A stretch of 64,000 nucleotides of DNA from Pseudomicrostroma phylloplanum (taxonomy: Eukaryota > Basidiomycota > Exobasidiomycetes > Microstromatales): positions 248,001 to 312,000 of the forward strand of contig BCHS01000008.1 of the NCBI GenBank assembly GCA_039545275.1, written 5' to 3'. This document shows, one piece after another, positions 22,148 to 33,630 of the stretch (the stretch's first letter is position 1; every line of letters begins with the position of its first letter). The position numbers and the translations under genes are program-made. Below the pieces are notes generated by a model that saw only the letters and a list, made by a program, of their open reading frames with translations, was not told the DNA's origin and did no database searches.

Positions 22148-24218
22148 GTGTATGCAATGACCATGTCGTCCCAGCCATCCTCGTCGCACTACGAGACTCT
22201 GCCTCCGAGGTCGGAGTACCGCTTCGAGCTCGAGGCAGGCGAGAGATTGGCCATCAGACTCGTACCCGACACAGGTGATGCAGAGATCTTCGGTGCTGAG
22301 CTGTTGCCCAGGGAGGACAAGTGGTACACATTTGGAGACGAGGCAAAGGGCTGCATATGCTCTTGGAAAGGCTGCACAATTGAAATTGGTGAGCAGCGAA
22401 GGCAGATCAGCGAGCGTGGGATGGTGAAGAGCTACTGGGCTGCGCCTCGAGGCTGGAATGAGCTGACGAACTTACTTTCGATCGCACCTTCTGCCACCTT
22501 GTCCGGCTCAGTGCCTCCTCCTTCTGCAGCATACCTCTCCCTCGAGCCCTCGCCCACCTTCTCTTCATATTCCACCCTACACCTTCACCTGGAGAAAGCT
22601 CGGGCACAAGCAAGGGAGCAGATTCGTAGTGCGCCCCAATTGATTCACGATCTCCGCTTGTCCTCGGAGTCCGAGGATCAAGATGCAGATGTGTATAGAC
22701 CTGAGGCACAGGGACCTCGAATCCTTATCTTGGGTCCAGAATCATCGGGAAAGACGAGTCTTGCGAAGCTGCTCTGCAACTATGCGCTGAGATCACCGGC
22801 TACCACCTCTACTGGATTTGAGGAGTCAGAAGAGGGCAAAAAGGTTGCAGGAGAGGTGGAAGCAAGCGAGGTCACAGGGTGGTGGCCGATGCTTGTCAAT
22901 TTAGATCCCTCCGCAGTGAGTTGCAGCAGATTGGTAGCGGTCCCTCACGTACAGCTGTCTCACCCACTTCCGCTGCCTCTCGTTGTCCGCTCCTGCTGTC
23001 CACTTCGTAGGGAGCTCCGCCGCTACCGTGCACCCTCTCTGCCCATCCCCTCTCTCTTCTTCCCAAGGCCAGTCTCACGTCTGCAACGCCCGCCCTTCCC
23101 TTTGGCATTACGACTCCCATTTCGGGATCCTTGCCGCCCGGGGTAGCATCCGCTAGCACGTCATCTTCGATTTCTCTCTGGCTGGGTCGTGAGCACTTCC
23201 GCCCTGCAGGCCCTTCTGGAGAGGGATCGGATGAACACGCCCTATCCATTCTGCAACGTCTGGGCCGCTTGGTGGAACGCCGGATGTGTAGGGATATGAA
23301 GGCTCGCATGAGCGGCCTGGTGGTGGACACCATGGCTACTGGTACGCAGGATGCGCGTGGAAAGTACAGCCTTGTCAAGGAGATTGTCAAAGCCTTTCAC
23401 ATCGACATGATCCTCGTCCTCGGGCAAGAAAAAGTCACCATCGATCTGACGAAGCACTTTGCATCGCAGCCCGAAGGCGCAGGATCTAGGCCCATTGTAC
23501 TGAAGCTCCCGAAGAGCGGCGGAGTCGTGGAGCTAGACGAAACGTACAAGACTCGCCTGAGGAACGCCCAGATCAAGTCATACTTCTATGGTGGAAATAC
23601 AGGAGACAAGAAGGGAGCGCAGGCCGTTGCAGAGTCCGACAACAATGTCAACGGGAGCGGGGGCGACAAGCCAAAGGTGCCAGGAATGGACGAGCCTCTG
23701 GGTGGTCTGAGCCATCTGAACCCTTACAGTCAAACGATCCCTCTGGATCTCTTGGAGGTCTATCGTGTAGGCCAAGGTGAGCACAAAGGTCCGTGAGCTG
23801 AGTAAGAAGACTCGAATGCTAACCATTCTTCCGGATGTGCCCTCGAGCAGAAACTGTCGCTCCCTCTTCTGCACTACCAATTGGCTCCTCACGGGCCCTC
23901 TCCGCCTCAACACTCCACCAGCTCGATCCAGTCAACTCTCAGGCAGACCAATCTTTGCTTCTCAACTCCGTGCTCGCCCTGATCGAGCCGCCGGGCGGTG
24001 GTGGCGGCAAGGGGCAAAAGGACTCCGAGGTGTGGAAGAACGAGTTTGGGGACGACGAAGTGGGCGAGAGGGAAGTTGCCAGGGGCAGTATACGTGGCTG
24101 GATCCATGTGGGAGCCATTGACACGGCTCGGAAGCGTATCACAATCCTCAGTCCTGGGATGGGCAGATTGCCGAGCAAGACTGCTTTACTGGGGACGTTG
24201 GACTGGCAAGACGCCTGA
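22148..24218 (+). CDS. CLP1: mRNA cleavage/polyadenylation factor Clp1 (P-loop polynucleotide kinase family)
   Basis: Three exons (22148-22915, 23011-23776, 23851-24218) give up to 633 residues; ATGs at 22157 and 22163 are equally possible starts. The N-terminal beta domain begins SEYRFELEAGERLAIRLV. The Walker A P-loop is GPESSGKTSLAK (from about residue 196), and NLDPSAGAPPLPCTLSA crosses the first splice junction exactly as in Clp1 proteins. The C-terminal domain follows exon 3 (ETVAPSSALPIGS to the end). Clp1 belongs to cleavage factor IA and links the cleavage complex to Pcf11 in the nucleus; in animals it is also an RNA kinase in tRNA splicing. A Gly-rich insert lies in the C-terminal domain. 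The gene converges on RRP17 with 90 bp between stops. Confidence 0.93.
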
Positions 24219-24308
24219 TGGGACAGTCACGCTTCATCTTGTATCTGCAATCAAGTCATCTCATTGTATTGTACACATTCGTCGCCTCGGATTCTCTCGC
24301 CGGCAGTC

Positions 24309-25515
24309 TCACTTCTTCCCCTTTGGCTTACCCCTCTTCCCTCCCTTGGAACCACCACGTCCTCCACCCCTCTTGAGCTTCTCGATCCTCTCCGCCTTGA
24401 ACTTCTCATTCCTCGCCTTTAGCTCCACCCTCTTCTTCGCTCTCTCCATCTTGCCTTCATACCGGAAGGGCTTCGAAGCCTTGATTGCATCCTTTACGGC
24501 CTGACGCTCAGCGGCAGAGGAGAGGTGGGTGAGGCCCTGATCGCGCTCCTCCCTCGAGAGAGTGGTGCTCGGTGTGGCAGCGGCGAGCTCAGGCTGGGAG
24601 AGGGAATCGTGCGAGGCGAGGGGCTCGGTGAGGAGAGAGGAGATGGAAGAGGCTGCAGGCGGTGTGAGCTTCGACTTGCGTGCTGCGAGACCGGTGGAGC
24701 GTTGCTTGGAGGTGCCCGCTGAAGACGGACCTGCAAGAGCGCTGCTGCTCTTGGAAGAGGAGGACTTTATCTTCTTCTCCATCCTCTTGGAACTCGGTGG
24801 AAGAGCTTCTGTGAGGAAGTCAGAAACTCGCGGCTTGGCGCTGCGTCCTGCTCTGCTGGGCTTCGATGTGGTTGGTAGGGTCGTTGGCCGCTCGTCTTCC
24901 GGCGCATTAGGATCCCATTCGGAGATGACTACAGTCGTCTGATGCTCGGGAGTCTCGTACGAGACTGGGGCGTCTCCAGCAGCATCATCTTCACTTTCTC
25001 CCTCTACGTCCCCGTTCTCTCCATCCTCCTCGTCCTCCTCTTCCACCTCGTCACCTCCGTACGCTCTCCGTTCGGCAGCAACATTCTCAGCCGCCCTTTC
25101 TTTCCGAGCCTCTTGTGTCTGCAGCAGGCGTGATCGAAGGGCTGGTCTGGTCAGCACTCATACGCATCTCGACCAGTCACACTTCTTGTACAGCTTCACT
25201 TACCTCTCTCCTATTCCTCTTTCTCTCCTCCTTGGCCTCTTCCTCCCTCTTCTTCTGAGCAATTTCAATCCTCTGCAATTTCCTCTTATGGAACCCCGTC
25301 AGGAACTCCTGCCTCGCCTTCTCATCGAATTCGAGCTTGGACTTGGCGCCCTTCTTGTATGTGCTCTTCGAACTGGGCCTACGATCGGCGGAGCGGCCGT
25401 TACGATCCTTGCCTCGGGCCTTGCCTTTGCCCTTGTCTTTGGAAGAGGATGAGGCGGAGCGCAAGGCGGACTCGGTGTAGGCTGCGAGACCGCCAGAGGG
25501 TGCCGCGTCTGACAT
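24309..25515 (-). CDS. RRP17: Ribosomal RNA-processing protein Rrp17 (NOL12 family)
   Basis: Two exons (25515-25204, 25118-24309) encode 373 residues. Exon 1 carries the NOL12 signature LEFDEKARQEFLTGFHKRK, then a basic helix (QRIEIAQKKREEEAKEER). The 85-nt intron (GTAAGT ... CTGCAG) must end at 25119 to keep frame. Nearer AG sites create stops or shift the frame. Exon 2 begins TQEARKERAAENVAAERRAY, then an acidic stretch and a Ser-rich region. The C-terminus is very basic, ending in Gly/Lys/Arg-rich sequence suited to nucleolar localisation and RNA binding. Yeast Rrp17 is a nucleolar 5'-3' exonuclease acting in 60S maturation. The protein is longer than yeast Rrp17 because of the acidic and Ser-rich middle. 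Confidence 0.87.
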
Positions 25516-27133
25516 CGTGGACAGGATCAGTCAGTGGAGAGGAGCTGTCTGTTGCCAGGTAGAGGATGCTGAGAGCAATCCTTGCAAAGTCTTTGCTGCT
25601 ACAGTCGTGAGAAGGAGTGTGACAGAGGAGAGGAGAGCCGTGAACCGGGAGGGGAGCGTCTAGAAATTTGTTTTTCCACGGACGGAAGCAGCAGTGGTTG
25701 GCCCGTGGCTGGTGCTCGGCCCAGAAACGGAGGAATACGAGGGACAGACGATGATGGACACGAGGCAAGGCGAGTGAGGACGATGGGTGACATCGTGCTG
25801 CAGCGTGACCAGGCCAGTCCTTCTCTCAGCTTCCATATATGCGTTGCCTCTGCACGGCATTGTTGCTACCGCGATCTTCCCGCTCACCCCCGGCGATGCA
25901 TTGGCACGGCTGCTGCTCCTGATGCTGCATTATCGCAGCGTGGCCAGGACCGTTTGCCCAGCCGCAACTTGGGCAGATCTCTGAGCTTTGCTCTCTCGCA
26001 GTCTCACAGATTCCGGTCACCTGGAGCGTACTGTATTGTGGCATCGTCCGGCGTCCAGGTGGTCTGGGTGAAAAGGGGCTACGGATGGGAGGATCAAACA
26101 TGCTGCGAGAGCAGCAGTCTGGCTGCAGATACGGATGGAGCAAAGAATGAGGTCAAGAAGTCGACCGGGTGAGGTGTCGCAGAGAACGAAAAGTAGGGTA
26201 TCAGGTTTGTGAGATGAGTCAATTGCTCGTACATGATCACGTTTCTTCCCTGTGAAGAGGCCATATCTGCTTCAGGTGAACCACTTTGGTCTATGGAGAG
26301 CAACGTGAAGATACTGGAGTGAGGAAGATCTTTTTGAGCGGGAGCGCTCGAGATCGAGAGCAATGAGCACACACGTTCCTTGGCTGGGGCCTGCGTCTGA
26401 GCGATGCAGGTGAAGCTGGCCCACCACCATCGTCGGTCGTAAGGCTAGCAAGGCACCGGAAGCAATGCATGAGTCTGAACCATGACTGATTGGCCTGGGC
26501 CAGGGCTGAATGGTCGGAAACGTTTCCCCTCGGGCCCCTGTGGCTGTGGTCCTGACTGCACTGGGCTACTGTTCGGGCATCTCCCCAGCGTCCCTCCTGG
26601 GCTACCCTTCCCCTTGCCCTCGCTGTCCGTAGGTCCGCCCAGGTCCTGGCCACGACCGCTGGGGTATGACCGCACTGCGCGTCGGGAGGGACCGTATTGG
26701 CTGGGTGGATTGCCCTGACGGGGGGGCGAAGGGGGGGGCGTGCTATCTGTTCTTCCGTGCGGGCGTGCTGGTGCAGTGCGGCGTGGTGCGGGTGCCGCCG
26801 CGTCTCCGTAGCCCTTTGCTGCCGCGCCCTGTGTGCCTGACGACGAATCGCCTTTGCTCCTTTGCTCAGCAGCAGCCAGCAAATCAGAGCCACCCGTGGG
26901 TATCGTCGTCCTTGGTCCTCTCCACCATCCCTTGTGCTATAACAACCGACGCCCATGGCTTTTTGCCCACAATCCCCCCTCCACTGCTACCAGTATCCTG
27001 CGCCTCCCTGCACCTCCTCGCCCTATCGACTAACCAGACGACTTCCGCCTGGTAGCGCACCTCTTGGTCCCATCTACGCCCTTCGAGCCGACGCACGCCT
27101 CCTGCCGCATCCACATCCCGCATCCTATCCGAC
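25516..27133. promoter_or_regulatory. Long upstream region between RRP17 and the Ada/AraC gene
   Basis: This is the longest gene-free stretch (1618 bp). It separates divergent starts. It contains a TCCATATATG near 25835, a GC-rich block at about 26500-26780 with G runs at 26720-26726 and 26731-26738, and a C/T-rich approach to the ATG at 27134. Many short open frames on both strands cross it, but none has splice logic or a conserved motif. Such length upstream of a presumed regulator is common and suggests complex control or a long leader (inference). Confidence 0.5.
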
Positions 27134-29528
27134 ATGGTAGATTGTAGCGACTCGCCAGTCGTGACTGTTACCGCAAGTCCTCCTTCTGCTCAGCACCAGC
27201 TAGGCTCCGGTCAGGCCAGTGGCACCGTCTACATTTACGATAGAGTACCGGCCGAAGCATCCGACGTAGGCCTCACAGACCTCAGCAGCGCTGACGAGCC
27301 TCTGGTGACTAACGCAAGCCTCTCGTCGCGCCCGGCCAGTGCCGACAATGCTACCAATGTTGGCGAAGCCCGACAGTCTGCCGCACTGTCCTTGCCTGGC
27401 TACTCCTCGGCCCCACGCCCCGAAAGTCGAGGGTCACCAAACTCCACCAAGTCTGCCTCGCCCACTATCAGAGCTGGACTCCGAAACGATGCTGCAGCTG
27501 CAGAGCTCCGATCTATCAAGACTGGATTGTCTGCCTCGGCACCACCTGCTGGTGAGTAGATGCTCAGACACGATGCGGCCGATGCTGCGTCACTCGTATG
27601 TGTCTTGAGTCCCGAGCATACAGTACTTACTAAGCGCCCGCCATCCTTACCTCTGCTCAGCATCGCCCGTCAGTCTGCTCTCCTTGAGGAGCCCGTCTAA
27701 CTTCCTAGACACCCACTCCACCGCCGGCGTCGGAGGCACGGGGCATCTTTTCAACGCAGGAGCTACCAGCGGCAACAACTTCTCATGGAGCCCGACCACC
27801 ACCATGTTCTTTGGCCCAAAGTCCAACGGTCTACTCTCGGCTCGCTTTCCAACTTTCAAGCGGGAGACTTTCGATGCATCGCCTCTGACCCCTTCGCTGT
27901 ACACCAACTCGGGCACCAACGACGGCCAGCATAGTTACTACTCAGGCAGCAGTCGATTCGGCAACATCATCGACGGCAGCGGTCCAGTGACTAATCACCA
28001 CACCGACTGGAACGTTCAGACTACGTCATGGACCGGCCTACCCACTCCTTCAAGTGAGGCTGTCCTCAAGTCAATGGCAGGTTCTGGCATCAATCACGTT
28101 CACTCAACCCTGCACGTCGAGTCTTCCTCATGGGATCACCTGGGTCCGAACGGGCTTGCCCTTCACTCGGCCTCGCAGAAGCTGCTTGATGGCAATGCTA
28201 CGAACGGCAGTGCCACCCTGTTGGGTGGTCATGCCAGTCCTGCGTTGTTCCGCACTGGCGGCTGCGCCAACGGCATGCTTCCCCCGACCCCTCGAACAGT
28301 GCTGTCTGGCGTCACCAACAGCCGAGCCATCCCAAGGTCAGCAGGGTTCTCTTGGCTGTATCAGGACATGGCGATGCCTAACTTCAACACCAGTAGCAAC
28401 AGCAATGCTGCCGATCAGTTCCCACTCCTTGGTCGACCGTCTGCAGCCTCCGGTCACAACGGCAATGCCGATCACCACTTGCAGCACGAGCACCGGGAGC
28501 AGCAGCAAAACGGCACCAGCGGTGGACACATCTTCAACTTCTCACCTCCTCAGACCACCCTCGGGCGACCTCCCCTCTCCGCTAGGGCTCCTCGCATGCG
28601 ACTCAACGGCATAGACACTGGTGCCAACACGCATGGGAACGACTGGCCGTCTGAGCACGGACCTGCCTCTCATGATGGCTCGTCATCTTCCGTCCATGCC
28701 CAAAGCCCCGACGGCTCTGAGGTAGGAGACATTGGCGTCGCTGCAGCTCGTTACCATGCTCGTGTCAATGGGACTTATGCCACCGAGGAGGCGAAGTGGC
28801 TGGCTGTACAGAATCGGGATCCTCGAGCTTCCGCCTCTTTCTTCTACTGTGTACTTTCCACCAAGGTGAGCAGGCAGGACCTAGGACCCGGCCAATGAGA
28901 CGCAGACTGATCTCTGATTCCCCCAACCACCCTCTGCGTTGTCCCACTCCAACAGATCTTCTGTCGCACCACGTGTCCATCTCGGCGCCCTGTCCGCGAG
29001 AACATCTGCTTCGTCAACTCACCGGCTGAAGCCAATGCTCTTGGTTACCGAGCATGCAAGAGGTGCAAGCCTGATGTCCGCGGCGGCGATCCTCACGAAG
29101 CTCGTCAAGAGATCCTCATCGGCAAGGTCAAGGAGCGACTTCTGCAAGGCGTTCTCGAAGGCGGAAAAGGCAAGGCCGTCAAGGGCAAGGGCCTCAAGTA
29201 CATCGCCGAGGATCTTGGAGTCAGCCACTGGCACCTGCACCGCTGCTTCAAGAAGAGGGTCAACCAGACTCCCGAGGCCTGGGCCAAGGCGCAGGCCAAG
29301 AAGTTGAGGGGTTCATGCCGCGACGACGAAGTTGTCTACGAAAGGACCGAGAGCAGGTCCAGCGTAGGGGCACACTCCGTCGCCTCTTCCTCTTCCGTAC
29401 TCACCACTGGTCTCCGGGGTGAAGGATCGTCTAGCCAGCACCAGCACCACCGTCATCACTCTCTGCACTCTAATGAGCACTATGGCAGCAACTCTCGATC
29501 CATCGAGATGATCCCTTTCGGGCACTAG
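27134..29528 (+). CDS. Ada-type metal-binding domain plus AraC-like helix-turn-helix protein
   Basis: Three exons (27134-27551, 27661-28865, 28956-29528) encode 731 residues in phase. The first ~500 residues are Ser/Thr/Asn/Gly-rich without a recognised domain. Residues ~513-582 form an Ada metal-binding domain: KWLAVQNRDPRASASFFY, then IFCRTTC and YRACKRCKPD. The four cysteines (544, 548, 575, 578) match those that bind zinc in bacterial Ada, including the one that accepts methyl groups from DNA phosphotriesters. Residues ~620-650 are an AraC-type helix-turn-helix (YIAEDLGVSHWHLHRCFKKR). No O6-methylguanine transferase domain follows; the tail is Ser/His-rich. Seen: the domains and cysteines. 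Known: Ada senses alkylated DNA and activates repair genes. Inferred: a nuclear DNA-binding regulator or alkylation sensor. The long N-terminus may be an activation region. Confidence 0.88.
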
Positions 29529-30120
29529 GCAGATGTCAGCGCCAGGCTTCATCCGCAAATGCCCAAGGCGGCCCTGCTTCATTGCTCACTTGATTGGCTC
29601 TCAGATGCATGCAGCTCCGGCCTTGCTCCTTGCCGTCATATCAACAGTGTTCGACATATACCCATACCGGCCCGCGACCGGCTCTCTCTGGTTGTTCCTT
29701 TGCTATCTGCTCCCTTTCACCCTTTCACTAGCTGTTCCGACTGTAGTCTAGACTGCTCTGCTCTGCTCTGCTCTGCTCTGCTCACGGCGATCGGGACTGC
29801 TGCTTCGAATTTCCTTCCCAACCCTTTGACTTGTAGCTGTGGTGTAATAGTCCCCCTACTTCCTTTGTCTTCCCATACTTTGTTGCGATAGCTGGATTTG
29901 GTTTGAGTCTCTGCCCTTGGTAATACCACAGTTAGTGTTCGATAAGAGCTGTAATACGACTGGCGTGAACCTGACCGCACCGCGAAGCAAGGCGGCTCGG
30001 CTCGGTGGGCTTTTTGGCGTTTCTGCCGCCGTGCAGCGTGCGGAATTGGCGCTCCTTCCCGATTTCCTCCCGCTACCAAGTCTTCGTACTACAGTCCACC
30101 GCCTTCTCGTTCGATAGAGC
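29529..30120. other. Intergenic: Ada/AraC gene 3' flank and MYST promoter
   Basis: Both flanking genes are plus-strand. Besides the (CTCTG)5 tract at 29756-29780 I see no structured element or supported gene in these 592 bp. Confidence 0.45.
29756..29780 (+). repeat. (CTCTG)5 pentamer microsatellite
   Basis: Five perfect copies of CTCTG in tandem, followed by CTC. It lies about 230 bp past the Ada/AraC stop codon, so probably in its 3' UTR or downstream flank. Confidence 0.9.
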
Positions 30121-32606
30121 ATGGAGCGGACCTTGTCTGCTCCTCTCCGTAGAGTCAGCGAAACATTGCACACTACCTTTCATCCCTCTTCGAGACTCGC
30201 AGAGGTCTCGAGCAGCAGCAGCAGCAGCGGCAGCCGGAGTAGCGGCAGCACCGAGCGCTCTCATAGCGGAAGCAGAAGCCCGCAAGCCTTCCCTGAAGCT
30301 GATCCTTCCTCACAGGCCAGGTCAAGACGGTCTCTTTCGCACGAAGCAGAGCAGGTGGATGAATCTCTGATCGAGGGAGGGGCCGACGACGAGGAGATGA
30401 CGAGTCCTGCGGGATCTACGCAAGGCGCTCTGCAGCGGTCTGCGCTCATGGCCGAGACGGGCTCGACGGGGGCTCCACCTTGGACAGACAATGAAGGGGT
30501 GATGGAAGCTTCGACGGGAGTGAGGAAGCGACCACGACTGGACGAGGCAGCAATGGTGAGTAGCAGAGGATAGTAGCGGGGCTGCAGGACCGGACCACTG
30601 ACACCTCCAACCATCGCGTCCGACGTGATGCCGCGCTGCGCTACTAGCAAGCGGAGGATGCTCGTCTGAGTACGCTCAAGGCAGAGGCAGAGAGTGACCT
30701 CGACTCTCCGAGCACGAGCCGTCAGACAAGTCCCTCTGCTCATTCGTCTACGACGGCAGCGGAACAAGGATACGGCGGGGCCAAACGGCGAGCAGGAGAC
30801 GATCGACCGGCACTTCCGAGGAATATAGATCGGTGAGTAAAGGGAGAACAGCCCATGGGGAGAAGTCCTGCAGAGGTCTGACCAGCCCTCGATGCTTCGT
30901 CAAACAGAGTCTACTTTGGAGACTACGACATCAAGACGTGGTACCATAGCCCATATCCTCTGGAAGAGGATCACGGCAGCTCGTCACTTTCCACCACGGT
31001 TACCAACGGCCACGGCCGGGCATCTTCCTCTGCCAAGCCTCGCGGCCGTCAGAATGGCATCGTCCCCAAGTCAGCCGCATCACCTGCCACGGGCTCTCTG
31101 GAGCCTGGTGGATCTCACCTGACGCCTCCTCCATCCGACGCAGCTCAGCAAAAGCCGAAATGTCCAGCATTGTGGATCTGTGAAGGTTGTCTGAAGTACA
31201 TGCGGACCTACGCTGGCTGGTACGCCCACAAGAAGGATTGTCAGCATACCCACCCACCCGGTCGCAAAGTCTATCAAAGGGGGTCTCATACCATCTGGGA
31301 AGTGGATGGGGCGAGAGAAAAGCTCTACGCCCAGAATCTGAGCCTCTTCGGAAAGCTCTTCATCGATCATAAGACGATCTACTTTGACGTCGAGCCATTT
31401 CTCTTCTACGTCGTCACAGACAGCACAGCCAATTTTGACTACGTCTTGGGATTCTTCTCCAAGGAAAAGCTCAGCTATGACGAATACAACCTTGCTTGTA
31501 TCATCACGTTTCCGCCATTCCAGAAGAAGGGCTTTGGAACTCTAATGATCGAGTTGAGCTACTATCTTTCCGCCAAGGCGGCCATCGTGGGGACTCCTGA
31601 ACGGCCCCTGTCCGAACTGGGATTCAAGGGTTACGTGTCCTTCTGGTCCGCCATGGTCCTACGTGCCCTGGCTCTGGCCTTCAACGAGGAGGATGGGTCG
31701 GTAAATAGCAAGCTTCTTGCCAATGCCGGCGCCTCACCATCCAAAACGGCAGCAGCCTCCGCCCCATCAGTCGCCCCGACATCAATGGTGACCAAGGCCC
31801 AGCAGCGTGCCGTTGTCCATGTCCGGTCCATCCTTCTCGGCCTGTCAGACGGCCCCCGACCCGATCTGATAGGGACAGACCTCCTCAATGCCAAAGACAG
31901 CGACCTGACCGAGGAAGAGAGGGTTGAGCTCAGGAAGGCCAAGAGGGCCAATCTTGGCTTTGGGAAAGACCTTCCACCTGCGCTAGCCAGCAAATACCTC
32001 GCTGCGTTTGGAAGCCCACCCAAGAGGGGGACCACGACGCGGGGAGATGACGGGCAGGGTGAGGGCGATACGGAGAAGGGAGAAGGAGCGGAGGCGGACA
32101 AGGACCAAAGCAAGGAGGGTATACCTGCTCCACCGCCCCTGCGGACGGGCCCCGACCGTCGAGCTCGCCACTCCACGCCGTCAGTCACAAAGACCGCCAG
32201 CGTCCCGGACGCCCCTCCTCACCCAGCTCTCCAAGTTGACAAGCCTTCCAGCTCGCCCTTCGCTCTATGCACGACGCTAGAACGCATCGCCCAAGCGACC
32301 AATCTGAGAGTGGAGGACACAGCGTTTGCTCTATCCGAGCTGGGTCTGCTCAAGATGAGACTGCCGAAAGTGCCGAAGGGGGCGCATGTGGGCGTCGATG
32401 AGAAAACCGACGGAGCTGAAGCTGCCGAGGGGAGCTCCGCCGCCAATGGAGGCGTGGCAGGATCAGCAGCGACTGCGAGTGCAGGTGCTAGCACGACCTC
32501 GGGATCAGGCCCGGTCATCCTCATCTCTCAGGAAGCAGTAAGGGAAGCGGTCCTGCGACGTAAGATCAAGAGGCCAGTGCTAGACACCTCGTACGTCTTC
32601 GTCTAG
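30121..32606 (+). CDS. MYST-family histone acetyltransferase
   Basis: Three exons (30121-30555, 30648-30832, 30908-32606) encode 772 residues. The N-terminal 200 residues are Ser-rich. The MYST domain starts VYFGDYDIKTWYHSPYPLE (from residue 208) with a C2HC zinc finger at C298, C301, H314, C318. The core is FGKLFIDHKTIYFDVEPFLF. The catalytic cysteine is C404 (NLACIITFPPF), the acetyl-CoA loop is QKKGFG, and the catalytic glutamate is E438 (GTPERPLSELG). Lys356 matches the autoacetylated lysine. About 170 low-complexity residues are inserted before the winged-helix end of the domain (LERIAQATNLRVEDTAFALS). The protein stops right after the domain. WYHSPYPLE suggests the KAT6/Sas3/Mst2 group over Esa1, with limited certainty. 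Expected role: nuclear histone H3 or H4 lysine acetylation. Confidence 0.92.
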
Positions 32607-32851
32607 ATCCTCCACATTCAGCCCCCGCGACCGTTCTTCCGCAGGCGGCTCGGCATTCTCGAGCTCCGATCAGGCACAGGGCCGTCGTGTTGAGGTGATT
32701 GCGGACAAGGGGTGGAACAAGAGCGAGAGGAGAAAGGCAGAACAACGGAGAGGGGATCACTTCATGTCACATACGCACACCTATACATGTCATTGTCGTC
32801 CGCTCCTTCCAAAACATAATATACGAAACTCTTCACTCGCTACACATCATC

Positions 32852-33630
32852 ATGCCCCCCAAAGGGTTCAAAACTGATGTGAGCGGACACAGGTTCTGTC
32901 TTACAGATGGACGAGTGCAAGCATGGAGACCAGACTGACCATTTTGCACATCTGCTCGTGTAGACCGAAGACGAGGGAACGGGAGTGAAAGTTCCGTGGG
33001 GTGAAGAACAGGACGTGAGTCCTGACATCACTGTAGAGCTCTGAAAGTACCTTGCACTGATATAGCAGCGGCCTTGTTCCCCCTTGATGTCCACGCTGAG
33101 CAGCGGATGTTGGTGAGTACTTTTTTACTAATTTTGTATGTGAATTTCGGTTGGCTGACAATTTGCCGGCATTCGACCTCGCCATCGTCCATTCCTCTAC
33201 AGGTTCAAGAGATGTTACAGTATATGTACGACAATCGTTCAGCCATCCGCTCACTGCCAGGTCCACAGTGAGTGTTTGAGTCCGTCTACTGATTTTCTTC
33301 TTCCAGTCGTCACCCGCTCACTAATCCACGATCGCCCTGTGTCCTTCGTCGTCCGCGCTCCTTTCCTCTCCTCGCAGACAATGGTACGAGGCCAACGACT
33401 GCTCCTCCAAGCTCTTCTTCCCTTCCACCATCAACAAGAAGGTCATTGCCGAACTCAAGAAGCTCGCCAAGCAGCGCGGAGTGAGCATTGATGAGAGTGG
33501 GACGAAGAGTAGAGCCTCGCCCACGAAGGCCAAGGCAGAGAAGAGGGAGAGAGAGGATGATGATGAGGAGGGGGTAGGGGTTAAGAAAGGAGGACCAGGT
33601 CGAGGCAAGAAGGGCGCTAAGAAGAGGTAG
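32852..33630 (+). CDS. Unknown small basic protein with a 9-nt micro-exon
   Basis: I propose five exons: 32852-32878, 32964-33014, 33104-33112, 33203-33267, 33378-33630, total 134 residues. Phases agree throughout. Exons 1, 2 and 4 have GTGAGC or GTGAGT donors. The 9-nt exon (CGG ATG TTG) lies between a CAG acceptor after a pyrimidine tract and a GTGAGT donor. The protein starts MPPKGFKTD, has an acidic segment (TEDEGTG), a helical core with EMLQYMYDNRSAIRSLPG, then WYEANDCSSKLFFPSTINKK. It ends in a Lys/Arg/Glu-rich tail (KKGGPGRGKKGAKKR) resembling a nuclear or nucleolar signal. I do not recognise the family. An acceptor three bases earlier would add one Gln, and skipping the micro-exon also preserves frame. 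Confidence 0.6.

Noticed and set aside
25582..26172. 196-codon plus-strand open frame in the RRP17-Ada gap
   Set aside because: No domain, no splice context and an amino-acid composition like translated non-coding DNA.
33037..33112. Longer version of the third exon of the small basic protein, with an LFPLDVHAEQ segment
   Set aside because: It cannot be joined in phase to exon 2 through the strong GTGAGT donor at 33015.
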